Positions 31,901 to 40,855 of a stretch of 64,000 bases of DNA are shown here, piece by piece (the first letter of the stretch is position 1; each line of letters starts with the position of its first letter). A program made the position numbers and the translations under genes. The notes beneath the pieces are model-generated. The model saw only the letters and a list, made by a program, of their open reading frames with translations, ran no database searches and was not told where the DNA came from. Source of the stretch: Bradyrhizobium campsiandrae (GTDB taxonomy: Bacteria; Pseudomonadota; Alphaproteobacteria; Rhizobiales; Xanthobacteraceae); assembly GCF_014529705.1 (NCBI RefSeq), contig NZ_JAANIH010000031.1, positions 32,148-96,147 of the forward strand. Direction: 5' to 3'.

Positions 31901-31976
31901 AGCGAAGCTCTCATATAAGCGGATCGAAGGCGCAACCTGCTCTTAGGATAGTGCACGAGACCGCGCTAATGCCCCC

Positions 31977-31991
31977 CTACTCCCACTCGAT
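31977..31991. repeat. guaA 3'-end core repeat (att-like copy 2)
   Basis: CTACTCCCACTCGAT, identical to the start of the fragment at 30796 and one base different from the guaA end at 61577. Similarity stops after these 15 bases. The following 300 bp (31992-32302) hold no gene I can support. Confidence 0.65.
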
Positions 31992-32302
31992 TATTTCGAA
32001 CGACGTCTCGCCGTTGATTTGCAAGCAAAAATTTTCGAATCTGACGGACAAATGCCGACGGTATACCCGCCGCAATTTTTTGGTCTTGAATTCACAGGAA
32101 ATCTTGAGCTGCTCGCGATGCCAGCGATTCCGCTACCTATCGAAGTCAATCGATCGAAGAACGCTGTGCGCGCTGTTCAAAGGCCCGAGTTTCCGTGCAC
32201 TGGTGCTCAGGCCTCAAATACCGTCACAGATCCGAAACCTGGCGTTGCCGACGACTGGGCATCCGCCATATCGTTCTGCTTTGTGCCTAGGAGCAAATGG
32301 CA

Positions 32303-32700
32303 TCAACCCGCCCTTTCATTGACATATCGGCCGGGTGCCGCTTCGCCGCGGACATAGAGATTATACTGAGCGGGGCGCGCGCTTGCACTTTGTCCTTTGC
32401 CCCCGGCGCGAGCTAGGCAATCCAGTCGTTCCACCAGCTGCCCTGCTTTTCCTGCGCGCCGGCAAGCCATGCCGCTGGATCTTCGCACCGCTGGTCGGAA
32501 AGCCAATAGCCCCTCTTGTTTCTCGCCGGCGGATTGATCGCGCCTGCGATATGGCCGCTTGCCCCCAGTACGAAACGGACGTCGCCGCTGAACAGCCCGG
32601 TGGTACTATGTGGATCGCCACGGCACGATGTGAATCCTCCATGGTCGCAAGGACGTAGGCCGGCATGTCGACCCGGTCGAAGCAAAATGCGGGTGGGGAA
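32303..32700 (-). pseudogene. Remnant of class I PHA synthase (phaC) C-terminus
   Basis: Three reading frames on the minus strand give successive parts of a PhaC C-terminus: PAYVLATMEDSH (about 32665-32630), then GDVRFVLGASGHIAGAINPP and EDPAAWLAGAQEKQGSWWND (about 32590-32413), then the tail AAPGRYVNERAG ending at 32303. At least two frameshifts separate them, and the N-terminal four-fifths including the catalytic lipase-box region is gone. Polyhydroxyalkanoate synthesis cannot come from this copy. Confidence 0.75.
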
Positions 32701-32776
32701 ATGGCACGCCGCGCATCGCTTCAATTGGTGTAATGCATGCGGGCCAGACCGAGGGCGAGCGTTTCTGAGTACACTC

Positions 32777-33652
32777 CTATTCGGCGAAGTTGTGCTGCTG
32801 CCAGCGCAGCAGATAGGCCTGCAATCGCCAGATCAGTGCCGAAAGTGCAACGCCGACCAGCATCAGCACGATCACGGCGACCATCATGCCGGAGGCCTCC
32901 GCGCGCGCCTCGGATTCGATGATCAGTCGTCCGATCCCCCGCTCCGCGCCGATGAACTCGCCGACGATCACCCCGATCAGGGCGAAGGAGATCGCGGGCG
33001 TCAACGAGGCAAACACCCAGGCCATGGTCGAAGGAATGACCACGGTGCGGGTGATCTGCCACTCGCTGGCGCCTAGCAGCCGCGCAGCATTGACAAAACC
33101 CTCGTCGATCGAGCGGGCGCCCTCGAACGTGTTGAAGAACACAAGGAAGACGACCACAATCCACGAGGTGACGATCTTCGAGGTGTCACCGATGCCGAAG
33201 GCCAGCACGATGATCGGCGCCAGCGCGATGCGGGGGATCGAGTTGACCGCCGTGATGAACGGCTGGAAGATCGCGCTCAGGTGATCCGAGCGGCCGAGCA
33301 CGAGGCCCGCCGCAAAACCGCTGACAACGCCGGTCAAGAAGCCGAAGAATGTGTTTTTCAAGGTGATGGCGGTCGCGACCCAGAGATTGTTCTCGGATCG
33401 CGCCATGCATCGGGTGAATTCGCCATTGAACCAGCCATTGAAAACGCCGAGCTTGGACTTGAGACAGCTCAGGGTCAGGAAGTGCTCGAAGATGTCGGAC
33501 GGCTTGGAGACGAAATAGGGATCGAGCAGATCCGGCACCAGCCACGGAAGGCGACCGTGCAGATCGTAGCCCCACTGCCAGATCGAGAGGAGGCAGACGC
33601 AGATCAGCGCCTGCCAGGCGAACGTTCTTCCGGGGCGGCGCGCGCGCCTCAT
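32777..33652 (-). CDS. ABC transporter permease (SsuC/TauC family)
   Basis: A 291-residue inner-membrane permease with about six to seven hydrophobic segments. The EAA loop is VNAARLLGASEWQITRTVVIPSTMAWV. The N-terminal periplasmic region (CLKSKLGVFNGWFNGEFTR) is longer than in SsuC. ATG 33652 overlaps the stop of the ATPase gene (ATGA). With the next two genes it forms a nitrate/sulfonate/taurine-type importer whose ligand is unknown. Confidence 0.9.
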   Translation of the reverse strand: MRRARRPGRTFAWQALICVCLLSIWQWGYDLHGRLPWLVPDLLDPYFVSKPSDIFEHFLTLSCLKSKLGVFNGWFNGEFTRCMARSENNLWVATAITLKNTFFGFLTGVVSGFAAGLVLGRSDHLSAIFQPFITAVNSIPRIALAPIIVLAFGIGDTSKIVTSWIVVVFLVFFNTFEGARSIDEGFVNAARLLGASEWQITRTVVIPSTMAWVFASLTPAISFALIGVIVGEFIGAERGIGRLIIESEARAEASGMMVAVIVLMLVGVALSALIWRLQAYLLRWQQHNFAE

Positions 33653-34482
33653 GGCTTGCGCCCCCTGATGAATTCCTCGCCCAGCGAGTGCCAAATCAGC
33701 TGGAACAGCTCGGCATAACGCGGCGTTTCCCGGATCTTCACGGCATTGCGCGGGCGGGCAAAATCCACCTCGAAAGTCTCCTTGATACGGCCGGGCCGCG
33801 CCGAAAACAGAATGATGCGGTCTGCCAGCGTCAGGGCCTCGCCGAGATCGTGGGTCACGAACAGCACGGTCTGCTTTTCGCGCTCCCAGATGCGCAGCAG
33901 CACATCGTGCATGTCGATCTTGGTATGGGTGTCGAGCGCGCCAAACGGCTCATCCATCAACAGAACCTGGGGCTCGACGACCAGCGTTCGCATCAGGGCT
34001 GCGCGCTGACGCATGCCGCCCGACAAGGCCGGGGGATACGCATTGCCGAAATCCTGCAGCCCGGCTTGCGTCAGGCAGGCCCGGACGCGCTCCTTCCGCT
34101 CTGCCACCGGGATACCAGCCAACTCGAGGCCATAGCCGATATTGTCGGCGACGGTGCGCCAGGGAAACAGGGTGTCGCGCTGAAAGACATAACCGACATT
34201 GGGCGTCGCCTGTCCGGGGACGACCGGCGTTCCATCAATCAGGATCTCGCCGCTGGTCGGCTTGACCAGCGTCGCGATCATATTGAGGACGGTACTCTTG
34301 CCCGAGCCGGACGGACCCAGCAAGGCAACGAATTCGCCGCGCCGAACGTTGAAGGAGACGTCGCGCACGGCCTCGATGGCCGCGCCCGCCAGCTGGAAGG
34401 TCTTGCACAATCCGCGGACGTCGATGCGCCGCAGGTCGGGCGGTGCGTCGACATAGCGCGTATGTAGGGCCTCCACGCTCAA
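33649..34482 (-). CDS. ABC transporter ATP-binding protein (SsuB/TauB family)
   Basis: A 277-residue ATPase. Walker A GPSGSGKST, Q-loop in YVFQRDTLFPW, signature LSGGMRQRAAL, Walker B VLLMDEPFGALD and the switch His in LFVTHDLGEAL are all intact. It overlaps the binding-protein gene stop and the permease start by four bases each, so the three genes are coupled. Confidence 0.93.
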   Translation of the reverse strand: MSVEALHTRYVDAPPDLRRIDVRGLCKTFQLAGAAIEAVRDVSFNVRRGEFVALLGPSGSGKSTVLNMIATLVKPTSGEILIDGTPVVPGQATPNVGYVFQRDTLFPWRTVADNIGYGLELAGIPVAERKERVRACLTQAGLQDFGNAYPPALSGGMRQRAALMRTLVVEPQVLLMDEPFGALDTHTKIDMHDVLLRIWEREKQTVLFVTHDLGEALTLADRIILFSARPGRIKETFEVDFARPRNAVKIRETPRYAELFQLIWHSLGEEFIRGRKP

Positions 34483-35531
34483 GCCGGATAGGCCTTTCGT
34501 GCCGCTTCGATGAAGCTGGTATTGACGACATCGGCCATGGCGAGCGGCTTGATGCCGGTCATCTCACGAAACCAGACCTTCTGCCCGCGCGCGAAGCTCG
34601 CCGCATCGATGATGCCGTCGTAATCGGTGATCTTCTTCATGATTCCGATATCGAAAATATTCGCGTCGCGCGACGTGCTGCCGACGTAGGGCTCGATCGC
34701 ATCATAGATCTCTTCGGGGGAGTGCCCCTTGATCCATTGGGTTGCCCGCCACAGCGCTGTGGCAAAGGCCTGCATTTTCTGCGGATCCTTGTCGATCGTC
34801 GATTGCAGCGTGAAGTGAGAGGTCACCGGGACCTTGCCGCCGATATATTTGGTCCAGACCGCCTCGTCCGTTCCGTCGAACAACAGCGCGCCCCAGCCCT
34901 GCTCGATCGAATCCTTCAGGATCGATGGCGAGTTGATGAGAACATCGACCTGCTTCGTTTTCAACGAACCCATCATGGTGTCGACATTGCCGGTACCGAT
35001 CCAGGTCACCTTGTCGTCGAGTCCCATGGTTTCCATGTAGTAGGACGCCCAGACGTGGTTGGTGCCTCCCAGCGAGGACACGGCTACGATCGGCTTGCGT
35101 CCGTCAGGCCGCTTCCAGTTCGCGAAGGCCTCCAGCGTGGTGATTCCCTGATCCATCAGATCCTTGCGGATGATGAAGATCGCAGCATTGCTGCGGGTAT
35201 CGACCGGCATCAGGACGCGGGCACTGCGGCCGTGATTGCTGAGCTGCATCGGATGGGTGATGTCGCCGATACCGATGTCGCCCTGGGACGAGGCGATGAT
35301 CTCGCGCGTCTTCACGCCGCTACCGCCCTGGATCAGCTTGCAGTCGAGGCCTGCGTCTTTGAAGAACCCGGCGCGGTCGGCGACGAACTGGGACTGATAG
35401 ACCGGAATGGCCACCGGATAGATCACGCGGCCCGACGGGCTATCCGCCCGTGCCCGCCCCGCCGCCAGGGAGACACCGGCGCCGGCGACGATGGTCAGCG
35501 CGGACCGTCTGGTGACCTGAGTTCTCATCAT
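34479..35531 (-). CDS. ABC transporter substrate-binding protein (NMT1/SsuA-like)
   Basis: A 350-residue periplasmic protein with a twin-arginine-like signal (TRRSALTIVAGAGVSLAAGRARA, cleaved after ARA). The body has the NMT1/THI5-like pattern: IPVYQSQFVADRAGFFKDAGL and ASSQGDIGIGDITHPMQL. The gene overlaps leuB by four bases, which ties the importer to the LeuBCD-like enzymes. The transported ligand may be a precursor of a malate-type acid; that is inferred from context. Confidence 0.88.
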   Translation of the reverse strand: MMRTQVTRRSALTIVAGAGVSLAAGRARADSPSGRVIYPVAIPVYQSQFVADRAGFFKDAGLDCKLIQGGSGVKTREIIASSQGDIGIGDITHPMQLSNHGRSARVLMPVDTRSNAAIFIIRKDLMDQGITTLEAFANWKRPDGRKPIVAVSSLGGTNHVWASYYMETMGLDDKVTWIGTGNVDTMMGSLKTKQVDVLINSPSILKDSIEQGWGALLFDGTDEAVWTKYIGGKVPVTSHFTLQSTIDKDPQKMQAFATALWRATQWIKGHSPEEIYDAIEPYVGSTSRDANIFDIGIMKKITDYDGIIDAASFARGQKVWFREMTGIKPLAMADVVNTSFIEAARKAYPA

Positions 35532-36667
35532 GCGTGCTCCCTCTCCCTGCCGGCGACCTTGTCGAGCGCGTTCAGCACCGCATCGCCCATCTCCTGGGTC
35601 GAAAGTCTTTTTGCGCCGGGTTCGGCGATATCGGCCGTTCTTGCGCCCCCCGCCAGAGCCGTATCCACGGCCTTCTCCAGCAGCGTGGCATCATCAGGCC
35701 GATTGAGGGTGAGACGCAACATCATTGCGACGCTGAGGATCGAGCCAAGTGGATTGGCGATGCCCTTGCCGGCAATGTCAGGCGCACTGCCGTGGACCGG
35801 CTCGTAGAGCGCCTTGCGACGGCCGAGCCGGTCCGGCGGCCCGAGCGAGACCGACGGCAGCATGCCGAGCGAGCCCGACGCCATAGCCGCGCAATCGGAG
35901 AGAATGTCGCCGAAGATGTTGCAGGTCACCATGACGTCGAACTGCGAGGGCGCCCGCACGATCTGCATGGCGGCGTTGTCGACATAGAGGTGCGTCAGCT
36001 CGATGTCGGAGAATTCCGCCTGATGCAACGCGGTGACCTCCTCGCGCCACAGCACGCTGGTTTCCAGCACATTGGCCTTGTCGACCGAGCAGACCCGCCC
36101 CTTGCGCGTCCGCGCCAGCTCGAACGCGGTTCGCGCCACCCGGCGGATCTGGCTGGTAGTATATTGCTGGGTGTTGAAGCCGCGGCGCTGGCCGTCCGGT
36201 AGCGTCTCGATGCCGCGCGGCTCGCCGAAATAGATGCCGCTGGTGAGCTCGCGGATGATGATGAAGTCAACATCCTTCAGCACCGAGGCCTTGAGCGACG
36301 CGGAATCCGCCAACGCCGGATTGGCGACAATGGGCCGGAGATTCGCATAGAGATCGTACTTGCTGCGCAGCGACAGCAGGCTTCCCACCTTGCGCGCTGC
36401 GGGAGGAACCTCCTTGGTTTCTGGGCCGCCGGTTGCACCCCAGAGGATCGCATCGGCCTCCTCCATCGCTTCGGCGGTGTCATCAGGCAATACCTTGCCG
36501 GTCGCGAGATAAGGGATGAGGCCGTATTGCGCTTCGCGCAGCGCCACGGGGATGCCACGCCGGGCCGAAAACCATTTGAGGATGCGGTGCGACTGGTCGG
36601 TCACTTCAGGGCCGATGCCTTCACCACCAACCACGGCGACCTTGATCATGTTCGAGAGCGTGTTCAT
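35528..36667 (-). CDS. leuB: 3-Isopropylmalate dehydrogenase-like enzyme
   Basis: A 379-residue beta-decarboxylating dehydrogenase. LLSLRSKYDLYANLRPI, the substrate loop ELTSGIYFGEPRG, the Lys/Tyr region YVDNAAMQIVRAPSQFDV and the metal/NAD region CNIFGDILSDCAAM ... YEPVHGSAPDIAGKGIANP are LeuB-type. ATG 36667 is chosen (MNTLSNMIKVAVVG); 36709 adds 14 polar residues. Because the operon also holds an importer, this is likely a second, catabolic copy acting on a leucine-pathway-like 2-substituted malate. Confidence 0.88.
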   Translation of the reverse strand: MNTLSNMIKVAVVGGEGIGPEVTDQSHRILKWFSARRGIPVALREAQYGLIPYLATGKVLPDDTAEAMEEADAILWGATGGPETKEVPPAARKVGSLLSLRSKYDLYANLRPIVANPALADSASLKASVLKDVDFIIIRELTSGIYFGEPRGIETLPDGQRRGFNTQQYTTSQIRRVARTAFELARTRKGRVCSVDKANVLETSVLWREEVTALHQAEFSDIELTHLYVDNAAMQIVRAPSQFDVMVTCNIFGDILSDCAAMASGSLGMLPSVSLGPPDRLGRRKALYEPVHGSAPDIAGKGIANPLGSILSVAMMLRLTLNRPDDATLLEKAVDTALAGGARTADIAEPGAKRLSTQEMGDAVLNALDKVAGREREHA

Positions 36668-36698
36668 GCCTGATGTGTCCTGCCGAAGATCTTGCCTG

Positions 36699-37325
36699 TT
36701 ATCCTGCAAAGTGAATCCACGGCCGCGCGGCGCGGTCCGATGCCTGGAATGCGCGGATCTCGTGGTCGCGCCGTAGCGTCAGCGAAATCTCATCAAGGCC
36801 TTCGAGCAGACCCGCGCGACGGCGCGGATCGATGTCGAAGACATGCCGCACGCCCGATGGCGAAGTGACGGTCTGCTCCTGCAGATCGACACTGAGACGC
36901 CCCGCGCCCTGGCTCGCTTCGATTTCCGCGGCAAGGCCGTCGATGACGGCCTTGTCCAGCACCACCGGCAGGACGCCGTTCTGGAAGCAATTGGCGAAGA
37001 AGATGTCGCCGAAGCCGGATCCGATAATGGCACGGATGCCCATTTCCTGCAGCGCCCACACCGCCGCCTCGCGCGAGGAGCCGCAGCCAAAATTCGGCCC
37101 TGTCACCAGGATTTGCGCTCCGCGATAAGGATCTCGATTGAGGATAAATTCCGGATTCTCGGAGCCATCAGGCAGATAGCGAAGCGAGCCGAACGCCCAT
37201 TTGCCGAGATGGCCGCGAACGGAGTTTCCGATCATGCGGTTGATGCTGATGATGACATCGGTGTCGACATTGGTGCGCATGATCGGCGCCGCGGTTGCGG
37301 TCAGCTTGGTGAAGGCTTGCGTCAT
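36699..37325 (-). CDS. leuD: 3-Isopropylmalate dehydratase small subunit-like
   Basis: A 208-residue LeuD. The swivel-domain motifs RTNVDTDVIISINRM, GPNFGCGSSREAAVWAL and DIFFANCFQNGVLPV are complete. It pairs with the large subunit encoded immediately upstream (no gap) to hydrate/dehydrate a 2-substituted malate. LeuCD paralogues elsewhere act on citraconate or 2,3-dimethylmalate, so the substrate here is open. Confidence 0.9.
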   Translation of the reverse strand: MTQAFTKLTATAAPIMRTNVDTDVIISINRMIGNSVRGHLGKWAFGSLRYLPDGSENPEFILNRDPYRGAQILVTGPNFGCGSSREAAVWALQEMGIRAIIGSGFGDIFFANCFQNGVLPVVLDKAVIDGLAAEIEASQGAGRLSVDLQEQTVTSPSGVRHVFDIDPRRRAGLLEGLDEISLTLRRDHEIRAFQASDRAARPWIHFAG

Positions 37326-38735
37326 CTAACGCTCCATGGTTCGGACATCAGCGATGGCGCCGGCCACCGCCGCCGCCACAGCCATGGCCGGGCTCGCCAG
37401 ATGGGTACGGGCGCGCGGCCCCTGTCGGCCGATAAAATTGCGGTTCGACGTCGACACCGAGCGCTGGCCGGGCGGCACGGTGTCGCCGTTCGCGGCAAGG
37501 CACATCGAGCATCCCGGCTCGCGCCATTCAAAGCCGGCCTCGATGAATATCCTGTCGAGCCCCTCGGCCACCGCATCGCGCTTGACGGTCTCCGAGCCCG
37601 GCACGACCCAGGCCCGCACCCCAAGGGCAACTTTACGGCCGCGCGCGACCTCGGCCGCGGCCCTGAGATCGCTGAGACGGCTGTTGGTGCAGGAGCCGAT
37701 GAAGACCCAGTCCACCGGCGTGCCCGCGATCGGCGCACCCGGCTTCAACCCCATATAGTCGAGCGCGATCTCGATAGCGCCGCGGCGCGCCGGATCGGCA
37801 ATGTCGGCGGGGTCGGGCACGCGGCCATCGACGCCGAGGACATGCTCCGGGCTCGTGCCCCAGGTGATCTGCGGGATGATCGATCCGACATCGATCGACA
37901 CCTCGCGATCGAACACGGCATCGCTGTCGCTCCGCAGCGTCCGCCAGGCCGCGACGGCGCGGTCCCACATCTCCCCTTGCGGCGCGTAGGGGCGGCCGCG
38001 GACATAGGCGAAGGTCGTCTCGTCGGGCGCAATCAGCCCCATCTTGGCGCCGAGTTCGACCGAGAGATTGCAGATGGTGAGCCGGCCCTCGATCGGCATG
38101 TCCCTGATCGCGCTGCCGGCATATTCGACGGCGTAACCGGTGCCGCCGGCGGCGCCGACATGGCCGATCAAGGCGAGGATGAGGTCCTTGGCCGTCACGC
38201 CGTAGGGCAGCTTGCCGTCGAACGTCACGCGCATGGTTTTCGGCCGGCGCTGGATGATGGTCTGGGTCGCCAGGACATGCGCAAGCTCGCTGGAGCCAAT
38301 GCCGAATGCGAGCGCTCCTAACCCGCCATGGGTGCAGGTGTGACTGTCGCCGCAGACGATCAGGCAGCCCGGCAGGCTGAGTCCGAGCTCTGGCCCGATG
38401 ACATGGACGATGCCCTGCCCGGGCTGGTCAATGTCGAACAGCTGGATGTTGCTGGCCGATGTCTCGGTGCGCAACGCGGCCAGCAGCTCCCACCCGGTCT
38501 TGATCGTGCCGGCGCGGCCCGCGGCCGTCGAAATCGCATGATCGGGCGTCGCGAACGTCAGCTCGGGATTGTGGACCGGAATGTTGCGGCTCTTGAGGTC
38601 GAGCAGGCCGCGGGAGCCGCCGAGATCATGGAGCAGATGGCGATCGACATGGAGTAGATCGGTGTCATCGCTGACATGGGCAATAACATGCTGGTCCCAG
38701 ATTTTTGCCAGCAGCGTGCGGCCGTGCGTATCCAC
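37326..38735 (-). CDS. leuC: 3-Isopropylmalate dehydratase large subunit-like
   Basis: A 469-residue aconitase-family protein. The three [4Fe-4S] cysteines are present in FIGSCTNSRL and EPGCSMCLAANGD, and the DSHTCTHGGLGALAFGIG motif is intact. The start is GTG 38735 with AGGGAGG nine bases upstream. It is the first gene of the importer/LeuCDB operon (leuC-leuD-leuB-binding protein-ATPase-permease). A LysR gene on the same strand lies upstream. Confidence 0.9.
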   Translation of the reverse strand: MDTHGRTLLAKIWDQHVIAHVSDDTDLLHVDRHLLHDLGGSRGLLDLKSRNIPVHNPELTFATPDHAISTAAGRAGTIKTGWELLAALRTETSASNIQLFDIDQPGQGIVHVIGPELGLSLPGCLIVCGDSHTCTHGGLGALAFGIGSSELAHVLATQTIIQRRPKTMRVTFDGKLPYGVTAKDLILALIGHVGAAGGTGYAVEYAGSAIRDMPIEGRLTICNLSVELGAKMGLIAPDETTFAYVRGRPYAPQGEMWDRAVAAWRTLRSDSDAVFDREVSIDVGSIIPQITWGTSPEHVLGVDGRVPDPADIADPARRGAIEIALDYMGLKPGAPIAGTPVDWVFIGSCTNSRLSDLRAAAEVARGRKVALGVRAWVVPGSETVKRDAVAEGLDRIFIEAGFEWREPGCSMCLAANGDTVPPGQRSVSTSNRNFIGRQGPRARTHLASPAMAVAAAVAGAIADVRTMER

Positions 38736-38901
38736 GATGCGTCCTCCCTGTCCGGCATCTGAAGTGCCGTATTGCCCCCGATCTTGCGGACCGGCTGCGC
38801 TGTTGGGAAGCAGGATAAAAAGCCATCGCGGAAATGTGCAGTGACGGTTGGGCAGCGCGCCATCGCGGCCGGCGATGGCAGGCGGTCTGCCCGGGGCGAT
38901 G

Positions 38902-39855
38902 TCAGCCCCGGCTGCGGATGACCGTCAGCCGGTCGGAGACGCTGCCCGTGGCGAGGAGCGTATCGTCAGGAGAGCGCAAATGCTCAACCAGCAGCTTCGT
39001 CACCGGAGGCAGCGATTTGTAGTCACGCACGCCCATGACCAGCTCGCGCCGCGCCCAGGGCTCCTCAAGCGGGATGGTGGCGAGGCTGTCGATGCCGTAG
39101 CGGTCGCGAACGATCTCCAGCGGAACGATGCCGACCCCCATCCTGGCATCCACAACGCGAAACAGCGCATCGAAACTGCTCACGCGGATGCGCACCTTGA
39201 GATGCTGCCCGAGAGCCGCGGCGGCCCTGACACACAGCGTCTCGATCGAGCTGCCCTTCTCCAGGCTGACGAAGTCGAAGTCGACCAGCTCGCGGAAGCG
39301 CACGCCGCTCCGGCCCGCCAGTGGATGATCGCGCGTGACCAGTGCGACCAGGTTGTCGCTGCGATAGGGCAGCAGCTCCAGATCCTGTCCGTCGATGTTG
39401 CCGCCGAAGATGCCGATGTCGGCCCGGTTCTCCACCACCGCTCGCACGATCGCGGGGCTCAAGTCCTCCTCGATATCGATGTGCACCAGCGGATGCCGCT
39501 CCAGGAACTGGCTGAGCTCGTCGGCGAGGGCTTCGAGGATCGCGGACTTGTTGGCGCAGATCCGGATCAGCCCCCGCTTGCCCTGCCGGTAACCCGTCAG
39601 CTCGCTTTCGAGCTTGGCGAGATTGCCAAGGATGATGCGGGCATGCTCGAGCAGGGCAACCCCGGCCGGCGTCGGCTCGATCCCCTTAGAGTGGCGATGC
39701 AGCAGCTCGACCTGGAAGAGGTCCTCGATGTCGGAGATGCGGCGGCTGACCGCAGACGCGGCGATGTTCTTCTTTTCCGCCGCTTTCGCGATGCTCTGCT
39801 CCTCGACGATCGCAACAAACAGCTGCAGCGTAAGGAGATCGATCTTAGCCGTCAT
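38902..39855 (-). CDS. LysR-family regulator of the leuCDB/ABC operon
   Basis: A 317-residue LTTR. The HTH is QLFVAIVEEQSIAKAAEKKN then AASAVSRRISDIEDLFQVELLHRHSKG, followed by an effector domain with GRSGVRFRELVDFDFVSLEKGSS. ATG 39855 is preceded by GGGCGGAGAG; a TTG start at 39870 is possible. It sits upstream of and in the same direction as leuC, with 166 bp between, and is the obvious candidate for local control. Confidence 0.9.
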   Translation of the reverse strand: MTAKIDLLTLQLFVAIVEEQSIAKAAEKKNIAASAVSRRISDIEDLFQVELLHRHSKGIEPTPAGVALLEHARIILGNLAKLESELTGYRQGKRGLIRICANKSAILEALADELSQFLERHPLVHIDIEEDLSPAIVRAVVENRADIGIFGGNIDGQDLELLPYRSDNLVALVTRDHPLAGRSGVRFRELVDFDFVSLEKGSSIETLCVRAAAALGQHLKVRIRVSSFDALFRVVDARMGVGIVPLEIVRDRYGIDSLATIPLEEPWARRELVMGVRDYKSLPPVTKLLVEHLRSPDDTLLATGSVSDRLTVIRSRG

Positions 39856-40358
39856 CTCTCCGCCCTTCAATCGGCTATCATTGGCGCCATTCTGTCGTTA
39901 TTGGTCACCTGTAGGCTCGTGTAAACCGCTGGCTCGTCATCCCGTTGTGTCCTTTGGACACTATGTTCATCCAGCGGAACACCCTATCACACCTCGTTCT
40001 CAAAGTGTTCAGCGGTCGTTCTCGTTAACAGCCAAGATACAACCGAAAATGGCATTTGCGGTTGTGCAACCTTTGCCTTTTCTTCCTGGAAATCGAGACC
40101 CTCGGAAAAGCTTGCTCACGAAGTTTTTGTGCTTTCGAGTTGTGCCGTGCGGTCGCGTTGCAGGCCGCAGGAGCCATTTCAAAAACGGCGGCTGCAGCCC
40201 CCTTCTCTGGTACTCTTGTCCTAGGCTGCAGTCGTTGCGTGTGGAGACGACGCCAGCCTTGCAATCCGACTCTCGATCTACGGCCATCGTTTTCCTGCTG
40301 GAACGAAAACATTCAGAGACTTTTTGGGATGATGGACGCCCACTTCAGGCATCCTCGG
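39856..40358. other. Gene-free stretch of lower GC
   Basis: About 500 bp with visibly lower GC than the flanks and no ORF that resembles a protein. It separates the LysR gene from a broken MFS gene and looks like decayed or foreign DNA. No repeat or RNA structure stood out. Confidence 0.4.
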
Positions 40359-40830
40359 TCAGAAGAAGCCGAATCCTGCGGCCAGGATCAAAGCGGCCAC
40401 GAACTTCGGACGTTCGCCTGAGGCATCGGACATACGCCCAACTAGAAGCATGCTGACGGCACCACAGATGTAGGGTACAGCCGTCAGGAAACCGATCGCC
40501 GCCGCGCTGCCACCACCCCCGGCCTTGATCAGATACGGCGCCCAGAAATACGCCCGTAGGACGCGACCTGGATCAGGAAGTAGATGAAGCCCAGCAACAG
40601 CACGCCCGGCATCAGCAGCGAGCGCCACGCCGGATGCTCGGCGATCTCGCTCTTCTGCCGGTCGAGTTGCACCGAGATGAGACGACGTTCGCCGTCGCTC
40701 AGCCATCTCGCCTGCTCGATGCCGTCATCGAAGCGCAACAGGACAACCCGGCCGAGCGCAACGCACGGCAGGCCGCCAGCCACGAACAGCCATTGCCAGC
40801 CGGCGAGACCATGCACTCCGTTCTCGCACC
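40359..40830 (-). pseudogene. MFS transporter remnant (ACS-like), frameshifted
   Basis: The minus strand encodes the middle of an anion:cation-symporter-type MFS protein in two frames: WQWLFVAGGLPCVALG and RRLISVQLDRQKSEI up to LIQVASYG (frame 1), then FWAPYLIKAGGGG and the loop LLVGRMSDASGERP (frame 2), joined by a frameshift near 40555. The first five membrane segments and the C-terminus are missing. It cannot make a transporter. Confidence 0.8.
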
Positions 40831-40855
40831 GACAAGCAAGCGGTACGGGTATGGC

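Noticed and set aside
36843..38321. 492-residue plus-strand ORF opposite leuC/leuD
   Set aside because: Antisense to two genes with intact iron-sulfur and swivel motifs; reads as His/Arg/Asp-rich noise.
40009..40456. Small ORFs in the low-GC gap before the MFS remnant
   Set aside because: They overlap one another on both strands, lack ribosome sites and resemble no protein.
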